DNA of 64,000 bases from Hydractinia symbiolongicarpus (taxonomy: Eukaryota; Cnidaria; Hydrozoa; Anthoathecata; Hydractiniidae), in contig NC_079875.1 of NCBI RefSeq assembly GCF_029227915.1, forward strand, positions 39,639,201-39,703,200. The letters are read 5' to 3'. A model generated the notes under the pieces. It was given only the letters and a program-made list of their open reading frames with translations, was not told where the DNA came from and searched no databases. Both the position numbers and the translations under genes were made by a program. Shown here piece after piece: positions 22,881-36,130 of this stretch; within the stretch, counting starts at the first letter, position 1; each line of letters starts with the position of its first letter.

Positions 22881-25800
22881 TTAACAATAAAACGTTGACT
22901 GTGGGACTTAATTGAACTAACTTTGGACTGTGACCTAATAAATGTTATAAATGAGGCAATTAGACTCCAAGAAATAACATTCTTCTTAATTTGGCGTGAT
23001 TGCCGGAACTCAGCGACTACACTGGGCTCTGTGGCAGCGCTTCAATTAAGAATTAAGATACAAAAAGTCATTTTTTTATTGCGGGACCAATCCTAGCCAT
23101 TATATCGCGCTGAAAAAATAGCGGCAGTTTCAAAAACTACATTTCATTGACTTTCTAACGGTGTCAGTCCGTTTGTGTTACAACGGTTGGGTCACATATT
23201 CGTACCAACAGGTCTTTAGCGATATTTTTCTGATATTACTAGGTGGCATCGCTTTTAACAATGAAACGATTGACTGTGGGACTTAATTGAGCTAACTTTG
23301 GACTGTCACCTGATAAATGTGATAAATGAGACAATTGGACTCCAAGAAAAACCATTCTTGTTAATTTGACGTGATTGCCGGAACTCAGCGATTACACTGG
23401 GCACTGTGGTAGCGCTTCATTTAAAAATTAAGATACAAAAAGTCATTTTTTTATTGTGGGACCAATCCTAGCCGTTATCGCGCGCTAAAGAAATAGTGAC
23501 AGTTTCAAGAACTACATTTCATTGACTTTCTAACGGTGTCAGTCCGTTTAAGTTACAACGGTTGGGTCACATATTCGTACCAACATGTATTTAGCGATAT
23601 TTTTCTGATATTACTAGGTTGCATCGCTTTTAACTATGAAACGATTGACTCTGGGACTTAATTGAGCTAACTTTGGACTGTCACCTGATAAATGTGATAA
23701 AGGAGACAATTGGACTCCAAGAAAAAACATTCTTCTTAATTTGACATGATTGCCGAAACTCAGCGATTACACTGGGCTCTGTGGTAGCGCTTCATTTAAG
23801 AATTATGATAAAAAAAGTCATTTTTTTATTGTGGGACCAATCCTAGCCATTATCGCTCGCTGAGGAAATAGCGACAGTTTCAAAAACTACATTTCATTGA
23901 CTTTCTAACGGTGTCAGTCCGTTTGAGTTTCAACGGTTGTGTCACTTATTCGTACCAACATGTATTTAGCGATATTTTTTTGATATTACTAGGTTGCATC
24001 GCTTTTAACAATGAAACATTGACTGTGGGACTTAATTGAACTAACTTTGCACTGTGACCTGATAAATGTGATAAATAAGACAATTGGACTCCAAGAAATA
24101 ACATTCTTGTTAATTTGACGTGATTGCCGGAACTCAGCGATTACACTGGGCACTTTGGTAGCGCTTCATTTAAAAATTAAGCTAAAAAAAGTCATTTTTT
24201 TACTGTGGGACATATCCTAGCCGCTAGTGCGCGTTGTAGAAAAAGCGACAGTTTCAAAAACTACATTTCATTGACTTTCTAACGGTGTCAGTCCGTTTGA
24301 GTTACAACGGTTGAGTCACATATTCGTACCAACATGTATTTAGCGATATTTTTCTGATATTACTAGGTTGCATCGCTTTTAACTATGAAACAATTGACTG
24401 TGGGACTTAATTGAGCTAACTTTGGACTGTCACCTGATAAATGTGATAAAGGAGACAATTGGACTCCAAGAAAAAACATTCTTCTTAATTTGACATGATT
24501 GCCGAAACTCAGCGATTACACTGGGCTCTGTGGTAGCGCTTCATTTAGAAATTATGATAAAAAAAGTCATTTTTTTATTGTGGGACCAATCCTAGCCATT
24601 ATCTCGCGCTGAAGAAATAGCGGCAGTTTCAAAAACTACATTTCATTGACTTTCTAACGGTGTCAGTCCGTATGAGTTACAACGGTTGGGTCACATATTA
24701 GTACCAACATGTATTTAGCGATATTTTTCTGATATTACTAGGTTGCATCGCTTTTAACAATGAAACGATTGACTGTGAGACTTAATTGAGCTAACTTTGG
24801 ACTGTCACCTGATAAATGTGATAAATGAGACAATTGGACTCCAAGAAATTACATTATTGTTAATTTGACGTTATTGCCGGAACTCAGCGATTACACTGGG
24901 CACTGTGGTAGCGTTTCCTTTAAAAATTAATATACAAAAAGTCATTTTTTTATTGTGAAACCATTCCTAGCCGTTATCGCGCGCTAAAGAAACAGCGACA
25001 GTTTCAAGAACTACATTTCATTGACTTTCTAACGGTATCAGTCCGTTTGAGTTACAACGGTTGGGTCACATATTCGTACCAACAGGTCTTTAGCGATATT
25101 TTTCTGATATTACTAGGTTGCATCGCTTTTAACTATGAAACGATTGACTCTGGGACTTAATTGAGCTAACTTTGGACTGTCACCTGATAAATGTGATAAA
25201 GGAGACAATTGGACTCCAAGAAAAAACATTCTTCTTAATTTGACATGATTGCCGAAACTCAGCGATTACACTGGGCTCTGTGGTAGCGCTTCATTTAAGA
25301 ATTATGATAAAAAAAGTCATTTTTTTATTGTGGGACCAATCCTAGCCATTATCGCTCGCTGAGGAAATAGCGACAGTTTCAAAAACTACATTTCATTGAC
25401 TTTCTAACGGTGTCAGTCCGTTTGAGTTTCAACGGTTGTGTCACTTATTCGTACCAACATGTATTTAGCGATATTTTTTTGATATTACTAGGTTGCATCG
25501 CTTTTAACAATGAAACATTGACTGTGGGACTTAATTGAACTAACTTTGCACTGTGACCTGATAAATGTGATAAATAAGACAATTGGACTCCAAGAAATAA
25601 CATTCTTGTTAATTTGACGTGATTGCCGGAACTCAGCGATTACACTGGGCACTGTGGTAGCTCTTCATTTAAAAATTAAGCTAAAAAAAGTCATTTTTTT
25701 ACTGTGGGACCTATCCTAGCCGCTAGCGCGCGTTGTAGAAAAAGCGACAGTTTCAAAAACTACATTTCATTGACTTTCTAACGGTGTCAGTCCGTTTGAG

Positions 25801-26640
25801 TTACAACGGTTGAGTCACATATTCGTACCAACATGTATTTAGCGATATTTTTCTGATATTACTAGGTTGCATCGCTTTTAACTATGAAACAATTGACTGT
25901 GGGACTTAATTGAGCTAACTTTGGACTGTCACCTGATAAATGTGATAAATGAGACAATTGGACTCCAAGAAATTACATTATTGTTAATTTGACGTTATTG
26001 CCGGAACTCAGCGATTACACTGGCTCTGTGGTAGCGCTTCATTTAAGAATTATGATAAAAAAGTCATTTTTTTATTGTGGGACCAATCCTAGCCACTATC
26101 GCGCGCTGAGGAAATAGCGACAGTTTCAAAAACTACATTTCATTGACTTTCTAACGGTATCAGTCCGTTTGAGTTACAACGGTTGGGTCACATATTCGTA
26201 CCAACATGTATTTAGCGATAATTTTCTGATATTACTAGGTTGCATCGCTTTTAACTATGAAACGATTGACTGTGGGACTTAATTGAGGAAACTTTGGACT
26301 GTCACCTGATAAATGTGATAAAGGAGACAATTGGACTCCAAGAAAAAACATTCTTCATAATTTGACATGATTGCCGAAACTCAGCGATTACACTGGCTCT
26401 GTGGTAGCGCTTCATTTAAGAATTATGATAAAAAAGTCATTTTTTTATTGTGGGACCAATCCTAGCCACTATCGCGCGCTGAGGAAATAGCGACAGTTTC
26501 AAAAACTACATTTCATTGACTTTCTAACGGTGTCAGTCCGTTTGAGTTACAACGGTTGTGTCACATATTCGTACCAACATGTATTTAGCGATATTTTTTT
26601 GATATTACTAGGTTGCATCGCTTTTAACATTAAAACGTTG
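22880..26640 (+). repeat. Third copy of the 13.1-14.6 kb HOR, then a 4-monomer repeat
   Basis: 22880-24380 matches 13145-14640 (lag about 9736 bp, 26 monomers) with private changes such as ATGAGGCAATTAG and TATATCGCGCTGAAAAAATAG. GACTCTGGGAC then recurs at about 23648 and 25147 (lag 1499 bp). Two successive monomers near 26023 and 26393 share CACTGGCTCTG (one G short) and AGCCACTATCG. From 24.6 to 25.1 kb there is a degenerate D copy with GTGAAACCATTCC. Confidence 0.72.
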
Positions 26641-29600
26641 ACTGTGGGACTTAATTGAACTAACTTGGGACTGTGACCTGATAAATGTAATAAATGAGAC
26701 AATTGGACTCCAAGAAATAACATTCTTTTTAATTTGACGTGATTGCCGGAACTCAGCGACTACACTGGGCTCTGTGGTAGCGCTTCAATTAAGAATTGAG
26801 ATAAAAAAGTCATTTTTCTATTGCGGGACCAATCCTAGCCATTATCTCGCGCTGAAGAAATAGCGGCAGTTTCAAAAACTACATTTCATTGACTTTCTAA
26901 CGGTGTCAGTCCGTTTGTGTTACAACGGTTGGGTCACATATTCGTACCAACATGTATTTAGCGATATTTTCCAGATATTACTAGGTTGAATCGCTTTTAA
27001 CAATGAAACGATCGACTGTGGGACTTAATTGAGCTAACTTTGGACTGTCACCTGATCAATGTGATAAATTAGACAATTGGACTCCAAGAAATTACATTCT
27101 TGTTAATTTAACGTTATTGCCGGAACTCAGCGATTACACTGGGCATTGTGGTAGCGCTCCATTTAAAAATTAAGATACAAAAAGTCATTTTTTTATTGTG
27201 GGACCAATCCTAGTCATTATCGCGCGCTGAGGAAATAGCGACAGTTTCAAAAACTACATTTCATTGACTTTCTAACGGTGTCAGTCCGTTTGAGTTTCAA
27301 CGGTTGTGTCACATATTTGCACCAACATGTATTTAGCGTTATTCTTTTGATATTACTAGGTTGCATCGCTTTTAACAATGAAACGTTGACTGTGGGACTT
27401 AATTGAACTAACTTTGGACTGTGACCTGCTAAATGTGATAAATATGACAATTGGACTCCAAGAAATAACATTCTTCTTTATTTGACGTGATTGCCTGAAC
27501 TCAGCGACTACACTGGGCTCTGTGGTAGCGCTTCAATTAAGAATTAAGATAAAAAAGTCATTTTTTAATTGCGGGACCAATCCTAGCCATTATCTCGCGC
27601 TGAAGAAATAGCGGCAGTTTCAAAAACTACATTTCATTGACTTTCTAACGGTGTCAGCCCGTTTGTGTTACAACAGCTGGGTCACATATTCGTACCAACA
27701 TGTATTTAGCGATATTTTTCTGATATTACTAGGTTGCATCGCTTTTAACAATGAAACGATTGACTGTGGGACTTAATTGAGCTAACTTTGGACTGTGACC
27801 TGATAAATGTGATAAATGAGACAATTGGACTCCAAGAAATAACATTCTTGTTAACTTGACTTGATTGCCGGAACTCAGCGATTACACTGGGCACTGTGGT
27901 AGCGCTTCATTTAAAAATTAAGATACAAAAAGTCATTTTTTTATTGTGGGACCTCTCCTAGCGGTTAGCGCGCGTTGAAGAAAAAGCGACAGTTTCAAAA
28001 ACTACATTTCATTGACTTTCTAACGGTGTCAGTCCGTTTTAGTTACAACGTTTATGTCACATATTCGTACCAACATGTATTTAACGATATTTTTCTAATA
28101 TTACTAGGTTGCATCGCTTTTAACAATGAAACTATTGACTGTGGGACTTAATTGAGCTAACTTTGGACTGTCACCTGATAAATGTGATAAATGAGACAAT
28201 TGGAATCCAAGAAATTACATTCTTCTTAATTTGATGTGATTGCCGGAAGTCAGCGATTACACTGGGCACTGTGGTAGCGCTTCATTTAAAAATTAAAATG
28301 CAAAAAGTCAATTTTTTATTGTGGGACCAATCCTAGCCGTTATCGCGCGCTAAAGAAATAGCGACAGTTTCAAGAACTACATTTCATTGACTTTCTAACG
28401 GTGTCAGTCCGTTTCAGTTACAACGGTTGGGTTACATATTCGTACCAACATGTATTTAGCGATATTTTTCTGATATTACTAGGTTGCATCGCTTTTAACT
28501 ATGAAACGATTGACTGTGGGACTTAATTGAACTAACTTGGGACTGTGACCTGATAAATGTAATAAATGAGACAATTGGACTCCAAGAAATAACATTCTTT
28601 TTATTTTGACGTGATTGCCGGAACTCAGCGACTACACTGGGCTCTGTGGTAGCGCTTCATTTAAGAATTAAGATAAAAAAGTCATTTTTTTATTGCGGGA
28701 CCAATCCTAGCCATTATCTCGCGCTGAAGAAATAGCGGCAGTTTCAAAAACTACATTTCATTGACTTTCTAACGGTGTCAGTCCGTTTGTGTTACAACGG
28801 TTGGGTCACATATTCGTACCAACATGTATTTAGCGATATTTTCCAGATATTACTAGGTTGAATCGCTTTTAACAATGAAACGATTGACTGTGGGACTTAA
28901 TTGAGCTAACTTTGGACTGTCACCTGATCAATGTGATAAATGAGACAATTGGACTCCAAGAAATTACATTCTTGTTAATTTAACGTTATTGCCGGAACTC
29001 AGCGCTTACACTGGGCATTGTGGTAGCGCTCCATTTAAAAATTAAGATACAAAAAGTCATTTTTTTATTGTGGGACCAATCCTAGCTATTATCGCGCGCT
29101 GAGGAAATAGCGACAGTTTCAAAAACTACATTTCATTGACTTTCTAACGGTGTCAGTCCGTTTGAGTTTCAACGGTTGTGTCACATATTTGCACCAACAT
29201 GTATTTAGCGTTATTCTTTTGATATTACTAGATTGCATCGCTTTTAACAATGAAACGTTGACTGTGGGACTTAATTGAACTAACTTTGGACTGTGACCTG
29301 CTAAATGTGATAAATAAGACAATTGGACTCCAAGAAATAACATTCTTCTTAATTTGACGTGATTGCCTGAACTCAGCGACTACACTGGGCTCTGTGGTAG
29401 CGCTTCAATTAAGAATTAAGATAAAAAAGTCATTTTTTAATTGCGGGACCAATCCTAGCCATTATCTCGCGCTGAAGAAATAGCGGCAGTTTCAAAAACT
29501 ACATTTCATTGACTTTTTAACGGTGTCAGCCCGTTTGTGTTACAACAGTTGGGTCACATATTCGTACCAACATGTATTTAGCGATATTTTTCTGATATTA

Positions 29601-32600
29601 CTAGGTTGCATCGCTTTTAACAATGAAACGATTGACTGTGGGACTTAATTGAGCTAACTTTGGACTGTCACCTGATAAATGTGATAAATGAGACAATTGG
29701 ACTCCAAGAAATAACATTCTTGTTAACTTGACGTGATTGCCGGAACTCAGCGATTACACTGGGCACTGTGGTAGCGCTTCATTTAAAAATTAAGATACAA
29801 AAAGTCATTTTTTTATTGTGGGACCTATCCTAGCGGTTAGCGCGCGTTGAAGAAAAATCGACAGTTTCAAAAACTACATTTCATTGACTTTCTAACGGTG
29901 TCAGTTCGTTTTAGTTACAACGTTTATGTCACATATTCGTACCAACATGTATTTAACGATATTTTTCTAATATTACTAGGTTGCATCGCTTTTAACAATG
30001 AAACTATTGACTGTGGGACTTAATTGAGCTAACTTTGGACTGTCACCTGATAAATGTGATAAATGAGACAATTGGAATCCAAGAAATTACATTCTTCTTA
30101 ATTTGATATGATTGCCGGAAGTCAGCGATTACACTGGGCACTGTGGTAGCGCTTCATTTAAAAATTAAGATGCAAAAAGTCATTTTTTTATTGTGGGACC
30201 AATCCTAGCCGTTATCGCGCGCTAAAGAAATAGCGACAGTTTCAAGAACTACATTTCATTGACTTTCTAACGGTGTCAGTCCGTTTCAGTTACAACGGTT
30301 GGGTTACATATTCGTACCAACATGTATTTAGCGATATTTTTCTGATATTACTAGGTTGCATCGCTTTTAACTATGAAACGATTGACTGTGGGACTTAATT
30401 GAGCTAACTTTGGACTGTCACCTGATAAATGTGATAAATGAGACAATTGGACTCCAAGAAATTACATTCTTGTTAATTTAACGTTATTGCCGGAACTCAG
30501 CGATTACACTGGGCATTGTGGTAGCGCTCCATTTAAAAATTAAGATACAAAAAGTCATTTTTTTATTGTGGGACCAATCCTAGCCATTATCGCGCGCTGA
30601 GGAAATAGCGACAGTTTCAAAAACTACATTTCATTGACTTTCTAACGGTGTCAGTCCGTTTGAGTTTCAACGGTTGTGTCACATAATTGCACCAACATGT
30701 ATTTAGCGTTATTCTTTTGATATTACTAGGTTGCATCGCTTTTAACAATGAAACGTTGACTGTGGGACTTAATTGAACTAACTTTGGACTGTGACCTGCT
30801 AAATGTGATAAATAAGACAATTGGACTCCAAGAAATAACATTCTTCTTAATTTGACGTGATTGCCTGATCTCAGCGACTACACTGGGCTCTGTGCTAGCG
30901 CTTCAATTAAGAATTAAGATAAAAAAGTCATTTTTTAATTGCGGGACCAATCCTAGCCATTATCTCGCGCTGAAGAAATAGCGGCAGTTTCAAAAACTAC
31001 ATTTCATTGACTTTCTAACGGTGTCAGCCCGTTTGTGTTACAACAGTTGGGACACATATTCGTACCAACATGTATTTAGCGATATTTTTCTGATATTACT
31101 AGGTTGCATCGCTTTTAACAATGAAACGATTGACTGTGGGACTTAATTGAGAAAACTTTGGACTGTGACCTGATAAATGTGATAAATGAGACAATTGGAC
31201 TCCAAGAAATAACATTCTTGTTAACTTGACGTGATTGCCGGAACTCAGCGATTACACTGGGCACTGTGGTAGCGCTTCATTTAAAAATTAAGATACAAAA
31301 AGTCATTTTTTTATTGTGGGACCTATCCTAGCGGTTAGCGCGCGTTGAAGAAAAAGCGACAGTTTCAAAAACTACATTTCATTGACTTTCTAACGGTGTC
31401 AGTCCGTTTTAGTTACAACGTTTATGTCACATATTCGTACCAACATGTATTTAACGATATTTTTCTAATATTACTAGGTTGCATCGCTTTTAACAATGAA
31501 ACTATCGACTGTGGGACTTAATTGAGCTAACTTTGGACTGTCACCTGATAAATGTGATAAATGAGACAATTGGAATCCAAGAAATTACATTCTTCTTAAT
31601 TTGATGTGATTGCCGGAACTCAGCGATTACACTGGGCACTGTGGTAGCGCTTCATTTAAAAATTAAGATGCAAAAAGTCATTTTTTTATTGTGGGACCAA
31701 TCCTAGCCGTTATCGCGCGCTAAAGAAATAGCGACAGTTTCAAGAACTACATTTCATTGACTTTCTAACGGTGTCAGTCCGTTTCAGTTACAACGGTTGG
31801 GTTACATATTCGTACCAACATGTATTTAGCGATATTTTTCTGATATTACTAGGTTGCATCGCTTTTAACTATGAAACGATTGACTGTGGGACTTAATTGA
31901 GCTAACTTTGGACTGTCACCTGATAAATGTGATAAATGAGACAATTGGACTCCAAGAAAAAACATTCTTCTTAATTTTACATGATTACCGAAACTCAGCG
32001 ATTACACTGGACTCTGTGGTAGCGCTTCATTTAAGAATTATGATAAAAAAAGTGATTTTTTTATTGTGGGACCAATCCTAGCCATTATCGCGCGCTGAGG
32101 AAATAGCGACAGTTTCAAAAACTACATTTCATTGACTTTCTAACAGCGTCAGTCCGTTTGAGTTTCAACGGTTGTGTCACATATTCGTACCAACATGTAT
32201 TTAGCGTTATTTTTTTGATATTGCTAGGTTGCATCGCTTTTAACAATAAAACGTTGACTGTGGGACTTAATTGAACTAACTTTGGACTGTGACTTGATAA
32301 ATGTGATAAATGAGACAATAGGACTCCAAGAAATAACATTCTTCTTAATTTGACGTGATTGCCGGATCTCAGCGACTACACTGGGCTCTGTGGTAGCGCT
32401 TCAATTAAGAATTAAGATAAAAAAGTCATTTTTTTATTGTGGGACCTATCCTAGCGGTTAGCGCGCGTTGAAGTAAAAGCGACAGTTTCAAAAACTACAT
32501 TTCATTGACTTTCTAACGGTGTCAGTCCGTTTTAGTTACAACGTTTATGTCACATATTCGTACCAACATGTATTTAACGATATTTTTCTAATATTACTAG

Positions 32601-33650
32601 GTTGCATCGCTTTTAACAATGAAACTATTGACTGTGGGACTTAATTGAGCTAACTTTGGACTGTCACCTGATAAATGTGATAAATCAGACAATTGGAATC
32701 CAATAAATTACATTCTTCTTAATTTGATGTGATTGCCGGAACTCAGCGATTACACTGGGCACTGTGGTAGCGCTTCATTTAAAAATTAAGATGCAAAAAG
32801 TCATTTTTTTATTGTGGGACCAATCCTAGCCGTTATCGCGCGCTAAAGAAATAGCGACAGTTTCAAGAACTACATTTCATTGACTTTCTAACGGTGTCAG
32901 TCCGTTTCAGTTACAACGGTTGGGTTACATATTCGTACCAACATGTATTTAGCGATATTTTTCTGATATTACTAGGTTGCATCGCTTTTAACTATGAAAC
33001 GATTGACTGTGGGACTTAATTGAGCTAACTTTGGACTGTCACCTGATAAATGTGATAAATGAGACAATTGGACTCCAAGAAAAAACATTCTTCTTAATTT
33101 TACATGATTACCGAAACTCAGCGATTACACTGGACTCTGTGGTAGCGCTTCATTTAAGAATTATGATAAAAAAGTGATTTTTTTATTGTGGGACCGATCC
33201 TAGCCATTATCGCGCGCTGAAGAAATACCGACAGTTTCAAAAACTACATTTCATTGACTTTCTAACAGCGTCAGTCCGTTTGAGTTTCAACGGTTGTGTC
33301 ACATATTCGTACCAACATGTATTTAGCGTTATTTTTTTGATATTGCTAGGTTGCATCGCTTTTAACAATAAAACGTTGACTGTGGGACTTAATTGAACTA
33401 ACTTTGGACTGTGACTTGATAAATGTGATAAATGAGACAATAGGACTCCAAGAAATAACATTCTTCTTAATTTGACGTGATTGCCGGATCTCAGCGACTA
33501 CACTGGGCTCTGTGGTAGCGCTTCAATTAAGAATTAAGATAAAAAAGTCATTTTTTTAATGCGGGACCAATCCTAGCCATTATCTCGCGCTGAAGAAATA
33601 GCGGCAGTTTCAAAAACTACATTTCATTGACTTTCTAACGGTGTCAGTCC
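26640..33650 (+). repeat. HOR series with 5, then 4, then 3 monomers
   Basis: The linked marks CGTTTTAGTTACAACG, TTTATGTCACA, TATTTAACGATA and TTCTAATATT occur with the same G at 28036, 29908, 31406 and 32529. The spacings are 1872, 1498 and 1123 bp, that is 5, 4 and 3 monomers. The neighbouring GCACCAACATG/GCGTTATTCTTTTG monomers (27247, 29119, 30617) follow the first two spacings, and the CTAACAGCGTCAG monomers (32115, 33237) the last. The 4-monomer unit lacks the TAACTTGGGACTG copy seen at 26661 and 28533. Confidence 0.82.
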
Positions 33651-36130
33651 GTTTAAGTTACAACGGTTGGGTCACATATTCGTACCAACATGTATTTTGC
33701 GATATTTTTCTGATATTACTAGGTTGCATCGCTTTTAACTATGAAACGATTGACTGTGGGACTTAATTGAGCTAACTTTGGACTGTCACCTGATAAATGT
33801 GATAAAGTAGACAATTGGACTCCAAGAAAAAACATTCTTCTTAATTTGACATGATTGCCGAAACTCAGCGATTACACTGGGCTCTGTGGTAGCGCTTCAA
33901 TTAAGAATTAAGATAAAAAAGTCATTTTTTTACTGCGGGATTAATCCTAGCCATTATCTCGCGCTGAAGAAATAGCGGCAGTTTCAAAAACTACATTTCA
34001 TTGACTTTCTTACGGTGTCAGTCCGTTTGTGTAACAACGGTTGGGTCACATATTCGTACCAACATGTATTTAGCGATATTTTTCTGATATTACTAGGTTG
34101 CATCGCTTTTAACTATGAAACGATTGACTGTGGGACTTAATTGAGCAATCTTTGGACTGTCACCTGATAAATGTGATAAAGGAGACAATTGGACTCCAAG
34201 AAAAAACATTCTTCTTAATTTGACATGATTACCGAAACTCAGCGATTACACTGGACTCTGTGGTAGCGCTTCATTTAAGAATTATGATAAAAAAAGTGAT
34301 TTTTTTATTGTGGGACCAATCCTAGCCATTATCGCGCGCTGAGGAAATAGCGACAGTTTCAAAAACTACATTTCATTGACTTTCTAACAGTGTCAGTCCG
34401 TTTGAGTTTCAACGGTTGTGTCACATATTCGTACCAACATGTATTTAGCGATATTTTTTGATATTACTAGGTTGCATCGCTTTTAACAATAAAACGTTGA
34501 CTGTGGGACTTAATTGAACTAACTTTGAACTGTGACCTGATAAATGTGATAAATGAGACAATTGGACTCCAAGAAATAACATTCTTCTTAATTTGACGTG
34601 ATTGCCGGAACTCAGCGACTACACTGGGCTCTGTGGTAGCGCTTCAATTAAGAATTAAGATAAAAAAGTCATTTTTTTATTGCGGGACCAATCCTAGCCA
34701 TTATCTCGCGCTGAAGAAATAGCGGCAGTTTCAAAAACTACATTGTATTGACTTTCTAACGGTGTCAGTCCGTTTGTGTTACAACGGTTGGGTCACATAT
34801 TCGTACCAACATGTATTTAGCGATATTTTTCTGATATTACTAGGTTGCATCGCTTTTAACTATGAAACGATTGACTGTGGGATTTAATTGAGCTAACTTT
34901 GGACTGTCACCCGATAAATGTGATAAAGGAAACAATTGGAATCCAAGAACAAACATTCTTCTTAATTTGACATGATTGCCGAAACTCAGCGATTACACTG
35001 GGCTCTGTGGTAGCGTTTCATTTAGAAATTATGATAAAAAAAGTCATTTTTTTACTGTGGGACCTATCCTAGCCATTAGCGCGCGTTGAAGAAAAAGCGA
35101 CAGTTTCAAAAACTACATTTCATTGACTTTCTAACGGTGTCATTCCGTTTGAGTTACAACGGTTGGGTCACATATTCATACCAACATATATTTAGCGATA
35201 TTTTTCTGATATTACTAGGTTGCATCGCTTTTAACTATGAAACGATTGACTGTGGGACTTAATTGAGCTAACTTTGGACTGTCACCTGATAAATGTGATA
35301 AAGGAGACAATTGGACTCCAAGAAAAAACATTCTTCTTAATTTGACATGATTGCCGAAAATCAGCGATTACACTGGGCTCTGTGGTAGCGCTTCATTTAG
35401 AAATTATGATAAAAAAAGTCATTTCTTTATTGTGGGACCAATCCAAGCCATTATCGCGCGCTGAGGAAATAGCGACAGTTTCAAAAACTACATTTCATTG
35501 ACTTTCTAACGGTGTCAGTCCGTTTGAGTTACAACGGTTGTGTCACATATTCGTACCAACATGTATTTAGCGATATTTTTTTGATATTACTAGGTTGCAT
35601 CGCTTTTAACAATGAAACGATTGACTGTGGGACTTAATTGAGCTAACTTTGGACTGTGACCTGATAAATTTGATAAATAAGACAATTGGACTCCAAGAAA
35701 TAACATTCTTGTTAATTTGACGTGATTGCCGGAACTCAGCGATTACACTGGGCTCTGTGGTAGCGCTTCAATTAAGAATTAAGATAAAAAAGTCATTTTT
35801 TTATTGCGGGACCAATCCTAGCCATTATCTCGCGCTGAAGAAATAGCGGCAGTTTCAAAAACTACATTGCATTGAATTTCTAACGGTGTCAGTCCGTTTG
35901 TGTTACAACGGTTGGGTCACATATTCGTACCAACATGTATTTAGCGATATTTTTCTGATATTACTTGGTTGCATCGCTTTTAACTATGAAACGATTGACT
36001 GTGGGACTTAATTGAGCTAACTTTGGACTGTCACCTGATAAATGTGATAAAGGAAACAATTGGAATCCAAGAAAAAACATTCTTCTTAATTTGACATGAT
36101 TGCCGAAACTCAGCGATTAGACTGGGCTCT
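33650..36130 (+). repeat. Mixed A/B/C monomers with a 3-monomer lag
   Basis: AAGGAAACAATTGGAATCC occurs near 34928 and 36052, a lag of 1124 bp. TACATTGTATTGAC (34740) and TACATTGCATTGAA (35865) are related rare variants at the same lag. Elsewhere A and B monomers alternate without a firm period. GGGATTAATCC at 33940 and CCCGATAAATG near 34911 are private changes. Nothing other than satellite is seen. Confidence 0.65.
34437..34808 (+). repeat. Reference monomer, type B (372 bp)
   Basis: Example of type B. Its sites are CAATAAAACGTTG (one base shorter than the CGATTG form), GAACTAAC, GTGACC, AAATGAGAC, GAAATAACATTCTTCTT, GACGTGATTGCCGG, GCGACTACACTGGG, CAATTAAGAATTAAG, ATTGCGGGACC, ATTATCTCGCGCTGAAG and GCGGCAG. 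Shorter A-tracts and the missing base explain why it is 372 rather than 375 bp. This copy also carries CATTGTATTGAC, a rare change in the otherwise invariant stretch. Confidence 0.8.
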
